This document shows positions 1 to 7,993 of a DNA stretch of 64,000 bases, piece by piece. The position numbers and the translations under genes are program-made. Numbering within the stretch: position 1 is the stretch's first letter; each line of letters begins with the position of its first letter. This DNA is from JAEVLT01 sp964484065 (GTDB lineage Bacteria > Bacillota > Bacilli > Bacillales > Cytobacillaceae). A model generated the notes under the pieces. It worked only from the letters and a program-made list of their open reading frames with translations, made no database searches and had not been told where the DNA came from. The stretch lies in the NCBI GenBank assembly GCA_964484065.1, contig CAZAEW010000002.1:62001-126000 (forward strand), written 5' to 3'.

Positions 1-1
1 G

Positions 2-250
2 AAGCTGAAAATTCCAGCGGGAACACAGACTGGAACAAAATTCCGCTTAAAGGGAAAAGGAGTGCCAAACCTGCGCGGCTATGGAACTGGTGACCAGCAC
101 GTAATTGTCCGCATCATTACTCCTACTAAGCTCTCTGAAAAACAAAAGCAGATGTTGAGGGAATTTGCGGATGTCAGCGGATCGGTTCCATATGGGGAAC
201 ATGAAAATGGATTTTTTTCAAAAATGAAACGTGCATTTAAAGGCGAGTAA
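2..250 (+). CDS. dnaJ: Chaperone DnaJ, C-terminal fragment
   Basis: The reading frame is open from base 2 and ends at TAA 248-250, giving the last 82 residues of a protein that starts outside the window. The text (KLKIPAGTQTGTKFRLKGKG, then a GDQHV segment) is the C-terminal substrate-binding and dimerisation part of DnaJ, the Hsp40 partner that delivers unfolded clients to DnaK and stimulates its ATPase. The J-domain and zinc-finger are upstream and not visible. In Bacillus dnaJ closes the hrcA-grpE-dnaK-dnaJ heat-shock operon and prmA follows, as here (18 bp before the preferred prmA start). Confidence 0.93.
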   Translation, partial: KLKIPAGTQTGTKFRLKGKGVPNLRGYGTGDQHVIVRIITPTKLSEKQKQMLREFADVSGSVPYGEHENGFFSKMKRAFKGE

Positions 251-268
251 GGAATGGAGTTGGTAGGT

Positions 269-1210
269 TTGAAATGGTCTGAAATCAGCATTCACACTAC
301 AAATGAGGCAATTGAGCCTATTTCGAATATTTTGCATGAAGCCGGGGCAAGCGGCGTTGTCATTGAGGATCCTTTTGAATTGACAAAGGAAAGGGAAGAT
401 CAATTCGGAGAAATCTACCAACTAAATCCGGAAGATTATCCTGAAGAAGGGGTTATCATTAAAGCCTACTTGCCTGTCAATAGCTTTTTAGGCGAAACTG
501 CCGAGGCTATTAAAGAAGCGATCAACAATCTGATCATTTATAATATCGATATTGGCATAAACAAAGTGACCATCAGCGAGGTAAATGAAGAAGAATGGGC
601 TACTGCCTGGAAGAAGTACTATCATCCTGTCAAAATATCGGAAAGATTTACGATTGTTCCAACATGGGAAGAATACGAACCGGTTAACAGCGATGAACTT
701 ATTATCGAATTAGACCCGGGAATGGCATTCGGAACCGGAACCCATCCTACGACTGTCATGTGTATTCAAGCGCTTGAGAGAACGGTAAAAAGCGGAGATG
801 CTATCATTGATGTTGGAACAGGTTCAGGAGTATTAAGTATCGCTGCTGCCATGCTTGGAGCCGGAGGAGTAAGGGCGTATGATTTAGATGAAGTCGCCGT
901 TAGGTCCGCGCGTTTGAATATTAAGCTCAATAAAGTAAATGAAAAGGTAACGGTTGCCCAAAACAACTTACTCGATGAGGTGGAAGAAAACTCTGCAGAC
1001 GTGGTTGTTGCAAACATTCTCGCTGAGGTAATTCTTCGATTTACAGATGATGCTGCAAGGGTGATTAAGCCAGGAGGCTGCTTTATTGCCTCAGGGATTA
1101 TAAATGCAAAAAAAGATTTGATAAAAGAAGATCTGATTCGCGCCGGTTTTATCATTGAAGAAACGCTTGTAATGGAAGACTGGGTTGCGATCATTGCAAG
1201 GAGAAAATAA
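269..1210 (+). CDS. prmA: Ribosomal protein L11 methyltransferase PrmA
   Basis: SAM-dependent enzyme that trimethylates ribosomal protein L11. In this 313-residue frame the family block DPGMAFGTGTHPTT is at about residues 149-162 and the SAM-binding motif I DVGTGSG at about 181-187, followed by an acidic YDLDEVA segment and VVANILAEV. I prefer TTG 269 as start: GGAG at 256-259 is well spaced from it and the protein then begins MKWSEISIHTT like known PrmA. The alternative ATG 254 lies directly on the ribosome binding sequence. It follows dnaJ and is transcribed toward rsmE, the conserved Bacillus order. Confidence 0.95.
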   Translation: MKWSEISIHTTNEAIEPISNILHEAGASGVVIEDPFELTKEREDQFGEIYQLNPEDYPEEGVIIKAYLPVNSFLGETAEAIKEAINNLIIYNIDIGINKVTISEVNEEEWATAWKKYYHPVKISERFTIVPTWEEYEPVNSDELIIELDPGMAFGTGTHPTTVMCIQALERTVKSGDAIIDVGTGSGVLSIAAAMLGAGGVRAYDLDEVAVRSARLNIKLNKVNEKVTVAQNNLLDEVEENSADVVVANILAEVILRFTDDAARVIKPGGCFIASGIINAKKDLIKEDLIRAGFIIEETLVMEDWVAIIARRK

Positions 1211-1319
1211 CGGAAAGAAGTGAGGCTGGCTCAGGTTATCAGCCTCCTTTTTCTGTCCTTTCACAAATCTGTATTATTTAGTAAAATAGAAAGTATCCGT
1301 TTAAAAGGGGGTGCTATGG

Positions 1320-2069
1320 TTGCAGCGCTACTTTGTAAAAGAACCGGCTGTAAACAGCTGTTTTATTATAGCAGGAGAGGATTTTCATCATATCAAAAAG
1401 GTAATGCGAATGCACGTCGGGGATTGTATTTATTGCGTGGATTCACACGGTCATACAGCCTTGTGCAAAATTGCAGAAATTACCGAGACTCAAGCTGCTG
1501 CGGAAGTTGTAGAATGGATAGAAGAGACTACAGAACTTCCGGTCCGTATCACCATTGCCAGCGGTCTCCCAAAAGGGGACAAGCTGGAATGGATCATTCA
1601 AAAAGGGACGGAGCTGGGCGCCTGCGAATTTATTCCGTTTAATGCCGCCCGCTCAGTCGTGAAATGGGATGCGAAAAAGGCTGATAAAAAGCTGGAAAGA
1701 TGGCAAAAAATTGCTAAAGAAGCAGCTGAACAATCACATCGTTCCCTTTGCCCTGAGGTATTTAGCCCCATTGACTTTAACCATTTACTCAAGCTAAGTG
1801 AAAAGTACGATTATAAACTGGCTGCATATGAGGAAGAGAGCCGCAGCGGAGAAATCTCTAGATTCTCTGCCACTCTCAAAAAAATGAATAAAGGACAATC
1901 CCTTTTACTGGTGTTTGGTCCAGAAGGAGGACTTACCGAACCAGAGGTAAGTCAATTAAAGGATAATAACTTTGATATCTGCGGGCTAGGGCCACGGATT
2001 TTAAGAACGGAAACAGCTCCATTGTATACTCTTGCAGCAGTTTCCTATCATTTTGAATTATTGAGGTGA
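1320..2069 (+). CDS. rsmE: 16S rRNA m3U1498 methyltransferase RsmE
   Basis: Methylates N3 of U1498 in 16S rRNA. The protein has the RsmE hallmarks: ASGLPKGDKLEWIIQKGTELG in the middle, RSVVKWD, IAKEAAEQSHR, and the C-terminal SPOUT trefoil-knot motifs VFGPEGGLTEPE and LGPRILRTETAPL. TTG 1320 is chosen (MQRYFVKEP...), with AAAAGGGGG at 1303-1311 correctly spaced; GTG 1311 would overlap that ribosome binding sequence. Length is 249 residues, normal for the family. mtaB begins 6 bp after the stop, so the two are probably co-transcribed. Confidence 0.95.
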   Translation: MQRYFVKEPAVNSCFIIAGEDFHHIKKVMRMHVGDCIYCVDSHGHTALCKIAEITETQAAAEVVEWIEETTELPVRITIASGLPKGDKLEWIIQKGTELGACEFIPFNAARSVVKWDAKKADKKLERWQKIAKEAAEQSHRSLCPEVFSPIDFNHLLKLSEKYDYKLAAYEEESRSGEISRFSATLKKMNKGQSLLLVFGPEGGLTEPEVSQLKDNNFDICGLGPRILRTETAPLYTLAAVSYHFELLR

Positions 2070-2075
2070 AGATAC

Positions 2076-3425
2076 ATGCCGACAGTCGCTTTTCATACGC
2101 TCGGATGCAAAGTAAACCACTATGAAACAGAATCCATCTGGCAGCTATTTAAACAAGAAGGTTATGAGCGGGTTGAGTTTGAATCAACCGCTGACGTATA
2201 TATTATTAATACCTGTACCGTTACCAATACCGGCGATAAAAAAAGCCGCCAGGTTATTAGGCGCGCTGTCCGCAAGAATCCTGATGCCGTTATTTGTGTT
2301 ACAGGATGCTATGCCCAAACGTCACCTGCTGAAATTTTGGACATCCCCGGAGTGGACATTGTAGTTGGGACACAGGATCGGATTAAAATGCTTGATTATA
2401 TTGAACAATTTAACAGGGAACGGCAGCCGATTAACGGTGTTCATAATATCATGAAAAACAGGGTTTATGAAGAACTTGATGTTCCTTCCTTTACGGACCG
2501 TACCCGTGCTTCTTTAAAAATACAGGAAGGCTGCAATAACTTTTGTACATTTTGTATTATTCCATGGGCACGCGGTTTAATGCGTTCGCGCGATCCAAAA
2601 GAAGTGATTCACCAAGCGCAGCAATTAGTGGATGCCGGTTACAAGGAAATTGTTTTAACAGGTATCCATACAGGCGGTTATGGGGAGGACATGAAAGATT
2701 ATAATCTTGCCATGCTGCTTCGCGATCTTGAAAAAGAGGTGAAAGGAATAAAACGCCTCCGGATATCTTCCATTGAAGCCAGCCAAATTACGGATGAAGT
2801 CATTGAAGTTATAAAAAATTCAAAAATAATCGTTCGCCATTTGCACATTCCGCTCCAATCCGGCTCTAATTCTGTGCTGAAAAGAATGCGCCGAAAATAT
2901 ACAATGGAATTCTTTGGAGAAAGATTGGATCGTTTGAAAGAAGTATTGCCGGGTCTTGCTGTTACGTCTGATGTTATCGTCGGCTTTCCGGGTGAAACAG
3001 AAGAAGAATTTATGGAAACTTATCATTTTATTAAGGACCACAAGTTCTCAGAGCTTCATGTCTTTCCTTATTCCAAACGGACTGGTACGCCGGCAGCGAG
3101 AATGGAAGATCAAGTGGATGAAGACGTGAAAAATGACCGTGTCCATCGTTTAATTACTTTGTCTGATCAGCTCGCCAAAGAATATGCTTCTCAGTTCGAA
3201 GGGGAAGTATTGGAAATAATTCCTGAAGCCCATTATAATGATTCGCAGGAAAGCGGTTTGTTTGAAGGATATACTGACAACTATTTAAGAGTTGTTCTGC
3301 CGGCAAATGAAGATATGATTGGAAAGCTTGTTAAAGTAAAGCTCGTAAAAGCAGGCTATCCTTATAATGAGGGCCAATTTGTAAAAATAATCGATGATGA
3401 ATTAGAAACAAAAACGGCAATATAA
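2076..3425 (+). CDS. mtaB: tRNA t6A37 methylthiotransferase MtaB
   Basis: Radical-SAM methylthiotransferase that converts t6A to ms2t6A at position 37 of ANN-decoding tRNAs. The N-terminal domain carries cysteines for the auxiliary cluster (C11 in HTLGCKVN, C47 in INTCTV, C78 in VTGCYAQ), and the radical-SAM motif CxxxCxxC is C153, C157, C160 (EGCNNFCTFCIIPWARG). A C-terminal TRAM-like segment ends the 449-residue protein, the usual size. The start ATG 2076 follows GAGGTGAAG. A hairpin terminator lies right after it. Confidence 0.96.
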   Translation: MPTVAFHTLGCKVNHYETESIWQLFKQEGYERVEFESTADVYIINTCTVTNTGDKKSRQVIRRAVRKNPDAVICVTGCYAQTSPAEILDIPGVDIVVGTQDRIKMLDYIEQFNRERQPINGVHNIMKNRVYEELDVPSFTDRTRASLKIQEGCNNFCTFCIIPWARGLMRSRDPKEVIHQAQQLVDAGYKEIVLTGIHTGGYGEDMKDYNLAMLLRDLEKEVKGIKRLRISSIEASQITDEVIEVIKNSKIIVRHLHIPLQSGSNSVLKRMRRKYTMEFFGERLDRLKEVLPGLAVTSDVIVGFPGETEEEFMETYHFIKDHKFSELHVFPYSKRTGTPAARMEDQVDEDVKNDRVHRLITLSDQLAKEYASQFEGEVLEIIPEAHYNDSQESGLFEGYTDNYLRVVLPANEDMIGKLVKVKLVKAGYPYNEGQFVKIIDDELETKTAI

Positions 3426-3432
3426 TGTTTAA

Positions 3433-3459
3433 ATAGGCAGCTCAGGCTGTCTATTTTTT
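3433..3459 (+). terminator. Terminator after mtaB
   Basis: Stem ATAGGCAG / CTGTCTAT (one G-U pair) with loop CTCAGG, followed by six T. It ends the prmA-rsmE-mtaB run and overlaps the 3' end of the convergent yqeW gene. Confidence 0.7.
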
Positions 3460-4371
3460 ATGGAGAAAGAGAATCATCTCGCCAAAGCGAGTGGCAAAAG
3501 GCAGGGCAATTAAGGAAACGGCCACATTAAAGATAACGCTTATATGAGCTAACTGAACATCTTTTTGGCTGGCCAGATAGGGAGCACAAGCAGCCAAAGC
3601 TGGGATAAGAGGTATGAATAGGAGCACACCCAAAACATTGAGCCAGACGTGGGCATAAGCTGCCAGCCTTGCTTCTTCTCCTCCGCCGATCGAAGCAATA
3701 ACGGCCGTTATGCAAGTTCCAATATTAGCGCCAAGAACAAGGGCAATTCCGGCATCAAGATTCAGCAATCCTGCTGTCAGAAATCCCATTGCAATCCCCG
3801 TCATCGCCGTACTTGATTGAATGATAACGGTAATCAGCGCGCCGGTAAATATGCTTAATAAAATGCCATTATTAAGTAAAATCAATGTTTTTTGCATAAA
3901 TGGCAAAGATGTTAAAGGATGGGATAACTGCTCAAAGCCCTTCATTGCAGTAAAAACGGAGGCGACTCCAAAAATGATCATTCCCGTGCTGCGAATTTTT
4001 TTTTTCGTAAACAGGATGAGAACAGAACCAGTGATGGCAAACGGAACGATAGCCTGATCAATGTTGAAAGTGATTAATTCAGTTTTAAAGGTCGTCCCAA
4101 TATTGGTTCCGAGGATAATCCCGATGGACTGAGGAAAAGTCATGATCCTTGAGGAAATCAGCCCAATGGTAATCACCATGACTGCTGTGCTGCTTTGAAG
4201 GAGAGCAGTAATAAACGTCCCTGTCAGCATCCCTTTTAAGGGAGTGCTTGTCAATTTGATGAGCCAGTTCTTCAGATTATGTCCAGACAGGTTAAACAGC
4301 CCAAAGCGAATAATATACATCCCGCAAATAAATAATAAAATGCAAAAAATAAATAATACTATATAAAGCAT
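3451..4371 (-). CDS. yqeW: Na/Pi-cotransporter family membrane protein YqeW
   Basis: Integral membrane protein of the Na+/phosphate cotransporter (NptA/PhoU-less short) family. Two inverted-repeat halves each carry the family QSST signature: TALLQSSTAVMV in the first and TVIIQSSTAMTG in the second, together with LGTNIGTT and LGANIGTC glycine-rich loops. About eight hydrophobic segments are visible in 306 residues; there is no C-terminal PhoU domain. ATG at 4371 has AAAGGAGGG six bases upstream; the longer frame upstream has no ribosome binding site. The substrate is inferred from family only. It sits between mtaB and rpsU as yqeW does in B. subtilis. Confidence 0.85.
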   Translation of the reverse strand: MLYIVLFIFCILLFICGMYIIRFGLFNLSGHNLKNWLIKLTSTPLKGMLTGTFITALLQSSTAVMVITIGLISSRIMTFPQSIGIILGTNIGTTFKTELITFNIDQAIVPFAITGSVLILFTKKKIRSTGMIIFGVASVFTAMKGFEQLSHPLTSLPFMQKTLILLNNGILLSIFTGALITVIIQSSTAMTGIAMGFLTAGLLNLDAGIALVLGANIGTCITAVIASIGGGEEARLAAYAHVWLNVLGVLLFIPLIPALAACAPYLASQKDVQLAHISVIFNVAVSLIALPFATRFGEMILFLHKK

Positions 4372-4507
4372 GTCGAACCCTCCTTTTAACATTGTATGCA
4401 GGAAGGAATGGGGCATGTCTGAAAAAAACAATCTGGTATTCCATTTCGGCACTCGAAAATTTTAAGATTATTATCGCTGAAAACCACGATAGAACGATGA
4501 ATTTCAG

Positions 4508-4536
4508 TTGACCTTGTATAAAGGTTATATTATAAT
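4508..4536 (+). promoter_or_regulatory. SigmaA promoter of rpsU
   Basis: TTGACC, 17-bp spacer, TATAAT, the best sigmaA match seen in the window. It is 57 bp ahead of the rpsU start. An inverted repeat ACCTTGTA (4511-4518) / TACAAGGT (4538-4545) brackets the spacer and -10. Confidence 0.8.
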
Positions 4537-4592
4537 TTACAAGGTACATGGATTCATGTTAGTGTGTTGTGTTTCGGAGGGAGGGAAAGAGA

Positions 4593-4766
4593 ATGTCTAA
4601 AACCGTCGTTCGTAAAAACGAATCGCTTGAAGATGCTCTTCGTCGCTTCAAACGTACAGTATCTAAAACTGGTACTTTGCAAGAAGCTAGAAAGCGCGAA
4701 TTCTACGAAAAACCTAGTGTAAAACGTAAGAAGAAATCTGAAGCAGCAAGAAAACGTAAGTTCTAA
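4593..4766 (+). CDS. rpsU: 30S ribosomal protein S21
   Basis: Small-subunit ribosomal protein of 57 residues. It begins MSKTVVRKNESLEDALRRFK and ends in the strongly basic RKKKSEAARKRKF tail typical of S21. ATG 4593 follows GGAGGGAGGGAAAGAGA; the frame extends upstream to 4569 but without a ribosome binding site. It is transcribed from a near-consensus promoter and is followed 15 bp later by yqeY, the usual Bacillus pair. Confidence 0.97.
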   Translation: MSKTVVRKNESLEDALRRFKRTVSKTGTLQEARKREFYEKPSVKRKKKSEAARKRKF

Positions 4767-4781
4767 GAGAGGGTGTAATAA

Positions 4782-5228
4782 TTGAGTCTTCTCGAGCGTT
4801 TAAATAATGACATGAAACAAGCGATGAAAAACAAGGAAAAAGACAAACTCTCTGTTATTCGGATGATGAAAGCTTCTGTGCAGAATGAAGCAATCAAACT
4901 TGGCAAACAAGAATTATCCGAAGAAGATGAGTTGACGGTCCTTTCTCGCGAATTAAAACAACGCAAAGATTCCCTCCATGAATTTGAAAAGGCAGGTCGG
5001 CAAGATCTTGCTGAAAAATTGCGTACAGAGTTAACTTTTGTTGAACTGTACATGCCAAAACAGCTTTCAGAAGAGGAACTTTCTGCGATTGTGAAAGAAA
5101 CCATTTCTGAAGTTGGTGCAAATTCAAAAGCGGATATGGGAAAAGTGATGGCTGCGATTATGCCAAAAGTAAAAGGTAAAGCAGATGGATCACTTGTTAA
5201 TAAACTTGTACAACAACACCTTTCATAA
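4782..5228 (+). CDS. yqeY: GatB/YqeY domain protein
   Basis: A 148-residue protein of the YqeY family, related to the tRNA-binding tail domain of GatB. It is highly charged and helical (DMKQAMKNKEKDKLSVIRMM near the N-terminus) and ends MPKVKGKADGSLVNKLVQQHLS, the conserved YqeY C-terminus (motif KGKADG). The exact cellular role is unknown; a link to tRNA-dependent amidation is suggested by homology only. The start is TTG 4782 preceded by GAGAGGGTG. It is the second gene of the rpsU unit and is followed by a strong terminator. Confidence 0.92.
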   Translation: MSLLERLNNDMKQAMKNKEKDKLSVIRMMKASVQNEAIKLGKQELSEEDELTVLSRELKQRKDSLHEFEKAGRQDLAEKLRTELTFVELYMPKQLSEEELSAIVKETISEVGANSKADMGKVMAAIMPKVKGKADGSLVNKLVQQHLS

Positions 5229-5244
5229 AAAATTCTGATACAAC

Positions 5245-5273
5245 GGCCGCGGGCGACATGCCTGCGGCCTTTT
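5245..5273 (+). terminator. Terminator after yqeY
   Basis: GC-rich hairpin GGCCGC-G-GGC / GCC-T-GCGGCC with a GACAT loop, followed by TTTT. Confidence 0.75.
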
Positions 5274-5391
5274 CACATTTGATAAAGACGTTATCAATGA
5301 CTGATGCGCGGGCTGCGAACGAAAATGGAAAATTAAGTGCTAGAACCTTCAATCATTTCATAAATATGAGATGAAAGGGGGTCTTTTTTTT

Positions 5392-5694
5392 ATGGCAAAA
5401 ACATGGGGACAGCGCATCCGTCACTGGATGGCGAGAAAAATGGATCTTCCTCAAGATGTCATGATGGATTTACCCCGAATCACGATGATTGGACAAATTC
5501 ATATCTATATTGAAAATCATCGCGGCTTGTTAACATTTACTGATAACGAATTGCGCCTGTTATTAAAGCAAGGCCAGGTTTTGGTGAAAGGGAAAGCTTT
5601 TGTCATCAAAACCATCTTACCCGAAGAAATATTATTAGAAGGAAAAATTGATCAAGTCATTTATATAAAAGAGGATTCGGGAGGAGCAAAATGA
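5392..5694 (+). CDS. yqfC: Sporulation protein YqfC
   Basis: A 100-residue member of the YabP/YqfC sporulation family, found only in endospore formers and expressed in the mother cell in B. subtilis (established for the family). Visible here: RHWMARKMDLPQDVMMDLPRITMIGQ near the N-terminus, then a beta-rich body (QIHIYIENHRGLLTF) ending in VIYIKEDSGGAK. I take ATG 5392, with GGGGG 11-15 bases upstream; ATG 5371 is in frame but has no ribosome binding sequence. Its stop overlaps the yqfD start (ATGA), so the two are translationally coupled. Confidence 0.85.
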   Translation: MAKTWGQRIRHWMARKMDLPQDVMMDLPRITMIGQIHIYIENHRGLLTFTDNELRLLLKQGQVLVKGKAFVIKTILPEEILLEGKIDQVIYIKEDSGGAK

Positions 5695-6890
5695 AGAACC
5701 AATGGATTGAATTTTTATTTGGTGAAGTCACCGTAAAAGCGGCGGGAAGAGGAATAGAGCGCTTTTTAAATATTTTAATCAGAAATGGGCTTCGAATCTG
5801 GAATGTAAAGCGGCATGGAACGGAAAACATCACGTTTAAGATCAGGCTGACGGATGCACTTAAAATAAGGAGGTTTGCTAGAAACAGTGAATGTGAGATT
5901 TCATTTTTGCAGAGAAATGGTGCTCCTTTTTTATTCAAGAGAATTTTGAAAAACAGCGGATTTTTAACAGGTGCCGTTCTTTTCTTTTTTTTAATCCTAT
6001 TGCTTTCGAACATGGTTTGGGGAATTGAAATCAAAGGAGCGAAGCCTGCAACGGAATATAAAATCCGAAAAGAATTGGACAAGATGGGAGTCAAAATCGG
6101 AAAACTCCAGTTTTTTGTTGATAATGTCGATTCCATCCAAAGAACGCTGACAAACAATATCAGTGCTATTACGTGGGTAGGAGTTGAATTAAAGGGGACA
6201 ACCTTTCAGTTTCAAGTCGTCGAAAAAAAGCAGCCGAAGGAGCCTGAACATTTATCGCCGAGGAATTTAATCGCAACAAAAAAAGCAACCATAGTTAAAA
6301 TGGAAGTAGAAAAAGGGCAGATGGTGGTTGAAAAAAATGATCAGGTTATGCCGGGCCAGCTGCTGGTTTCCGGTTTAATTGGCAAAGAAGGAGAAGAAAT
6401 CCCGGTAGCGGCCAAAGGAAAAGTATGGGGCGAAACTTGGTATAAAAGCCATGTTGAACTGCCGCTTGAAACGACGTTTAATGTTTTTAACGGCAAAGAG
6501 CAGCAAAAATACGCGATTTTACTTGGAAAGATGGAGATTCCTGTTTGGGGATTTGGGAAACCGCCATTTAAGGAATATGAAACGGAAAACAACCCCAAAA
6601 AAATTCACTTTCTGAAATGGGAATTGCCGATTTCCTTTGAAAGTAAAACCATACGGGAGCGGGAAAAAATAACCAGAGCCTATAAGAAGGAAGAAGCAGA
6701 AAAAATAGCATTAGAGATGGCAAAAAAAGATATAAAAAGCAATTTAAATGAAGATGCTACTATAAAAGATGAAAAGATTTTACACAATGTAATTGAGAAT
6801 GGTAAAGTTATACTGGATATACATTTTAAAGTAATCGAAAATATTGCAGAAGAGCAACCTATTAAACCGATTATCCAAGGAGATTCGTGA
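5691..6890 (+). CDS. yqfD: Sporulation protein YqfD
   Basis: A 399-residue membrane-anchored sporulation protein of the YqfD family, paired with YqfC in endospore formers. A short N-terminal cytoplasmic part (about residues 1-85) precedes one clear membrane segment (SGFLTGAVLFFFLILLLSNM, about 87-106), and the rest is predicted outside: a beta-rich POTRA-like stretch with the WVGVELKGTTFQFQVVEKK block, and a charged C-terminus. Its molecular role is not known to me. ATG 5691 overlaps the yqfC stop; phoH starts immediately after the TGA. Confidence 0.87.
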   Translation: MKNQWIEFLFGEVTVKAAGRGIERFLNILIRNGLRIWNVKRHGTENITFKIRLTDALKIRRFARNSECEISFLQRNGAPFLFKRILKNSGFLTGAVLFFFLILLLSNMVWGIEIKGAKPATEYKIRKELDKMGVKIGKLQFFVDNVDSIQRTLTNNISAITWVGVELKGTTFQFQVVEKKQPKEPEHLSPRNLIATKKATIVKMEVEKGQMVVEKNDQVMPGQLLVSGLIGKEGEEIPVAAKGKVWGETWYKSHVELPLETTFNVFNGKEQQKYAILLGKMEIPVWGFGKPPFKEYETENNPKKIHFLKWELPISFESKTIREREKITRAYKKEEAEKIALEMAKKDIKSNLNEDATIKDEKILHNVIENGKVILDIHFKVIENIAEEQPIKPIIQGDS

Positions 6891-7865
6891 ATGACAGAAA
6901 AATTAAAAACAATTGACGTCCAACTTGAAAACCCATCAGAGGCTATTTCCCTATTTGGAAACTCTGATTCTAATTTAAAAATCATTGAACAAGAGTTAGG
7001 CGTTTCCGTAATAACAAGAGGAGAATCCGTTTCTTTATCAGGTCAGGAAGAAAAGGTTGACTTAGCCGCAAAAGTTCTCGACCGCCTGGTTTTTGTCATC
7101 CGAAAGGGCATAAGCCTCAGCCAAAGAGACGTATTCTATGCGATTGAAATGGCACATAAAGGAACGCTCGATTATTTTGAAAATCTCTATGATGAAGAAA
7201 TTTCAAAAAATGTAAAAGGAAAGTCCATTCGGATTAAAACCCTTGGCCAAAGATCCTATGTAAATGCCATCAAGAAAAATGATCTTATTTTTGGAATTGG
7301 CCCGGCTGGTACCGGAAAAACCTATCTTGCCGTAGTCATGGCAGTAAATGCTTTGAAAAATGGACAGGTAAACAAAATCATCCTGACAAGGCCTGCCGTT
7401 GAAGCAGGTGAGAGCCTTGGATTCCTTCCGGGAGATTTAAAGGAAAAGGTCGATCCTTATTTACGTCCATTGTATGATGCTCTCCACGATGTGCTTGGAG
7501 CTGAACACACCCAAAGGCTAATTGAACGAGGAACAATTGAGATTGCGCCGCTTGCCTATATGAGGGGACGGACGCTGGACGACGCTTTTGTCATTTTGGA
7601 TGAAGCCCAGAACACAACACATGCCCAAATGAAGATGTTTTTAACAAGGCTTGGTTTTGGCTCTAAAATGGTTATTACGGGAGATCAAACACAAGTGGAT
7701 TTGCCAAAGGGAGTAAAATCAGGGCTCATTGTCGCAGAGGAAATTTTAAAAGACGTGAACGAGATATCTTTTGTTTTCTTGGAACAAAGTGATGTTGTTC
7801 GTCATCCTCTTGTGGGCCGAATCATTCAGGCATATGAAAAAAGTATTGAAAAGGCCGTTCAATAA
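6891..7865 (+). CDS. phoH: PhoH family ATPase
   Basis: PhoH-like P-loop ATPase of 324 residues, linked by family to RNA metabolism. An N-terminal KH-like RNA-binding portion (about 1-110) precedes the ATPase core with Walker A GPAGTGKT at residues 137-144 and Walker B VILDEAQN at 234-241, plus the PhoH blocks TRPAVEAGESLGFLPGD and LAYMRGRTLDDAF. ATG 6891 directly follows the yqfD stop. It ends in a strong hairpin that overlaps its stop codon, so pgpH is a separate unit. Confidence 0.93.
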   Translation: MTEKLKTIDVQLENPSEAISLFGNSDSNLKIIEQELGVSVITRGESVSLSGQEEKVDLAAKVLDRLVFVIRKGISLSQRDVFYAIEMAHKGTLDYFENLYDEEISKNVKGKSIRIKTLGQRSYVNAIKKNDLIFGIGPAGTGKTYLAVVMAVNALKNGQVNKIILTRPAVEAGESLGFLPGDLKEKVDPYLRPLYDALHDVLGAEHTQRLIERGTIEIAPLAYMRGRTLDDAFVILDEAQNTTHAQMKMFLTRLGFGSKMVITGDQTQVDLPKGVKSGLIVAEEILKDVNEISFVFLEQSDVVRHPLVGRIIQAYEKSIEKAVQ

Positions 7866-7883
7866 CGTGAACGGCCCATTTTT
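7853..7883 (+). terminator. Terminator after phoH
   Basis: Perfect 9-bp stem GGCCGTTCA / TGAACGGCC, loop ATAACG, then five T. The left arm is inside the last codons of phoH. Confidence 0.85.
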
Positions 7884-7885
7884 GC

Positions 7886-7914
7886 GTGAAACTTACCCAA
7901 AAAACTGTTATGAT
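7886..7914 (+). promoter_or_regulatory. Candidate sigmaA promoter for pgpH
   Basis: GTGAAA, 17-bp spacer, TATGAT, 80 bp ahead of pgpH and just after the phoH terminator. Match judged by eye. Confidence 0.45.
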
Positions 7915-7993
7915 TTTACATAGAGAGACGGTAAGAAACAGGTTTTATTTCCTGCAGGTGTGTTGATTCACCAGGCTTGATGGAGGTGCGATT

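Noticed and set aside
766..1194. 142-codon minus-strand frame inside prmA
   Set aside because: Lies fully antisense to a well-supported gene, S/T/A-rich composition typical of a shadow frame.
1220..1642. 140-codon plus frame overlapping rsmE
   Set aside because: Overlaps most of the first half of rsmE in another frame, without family match.
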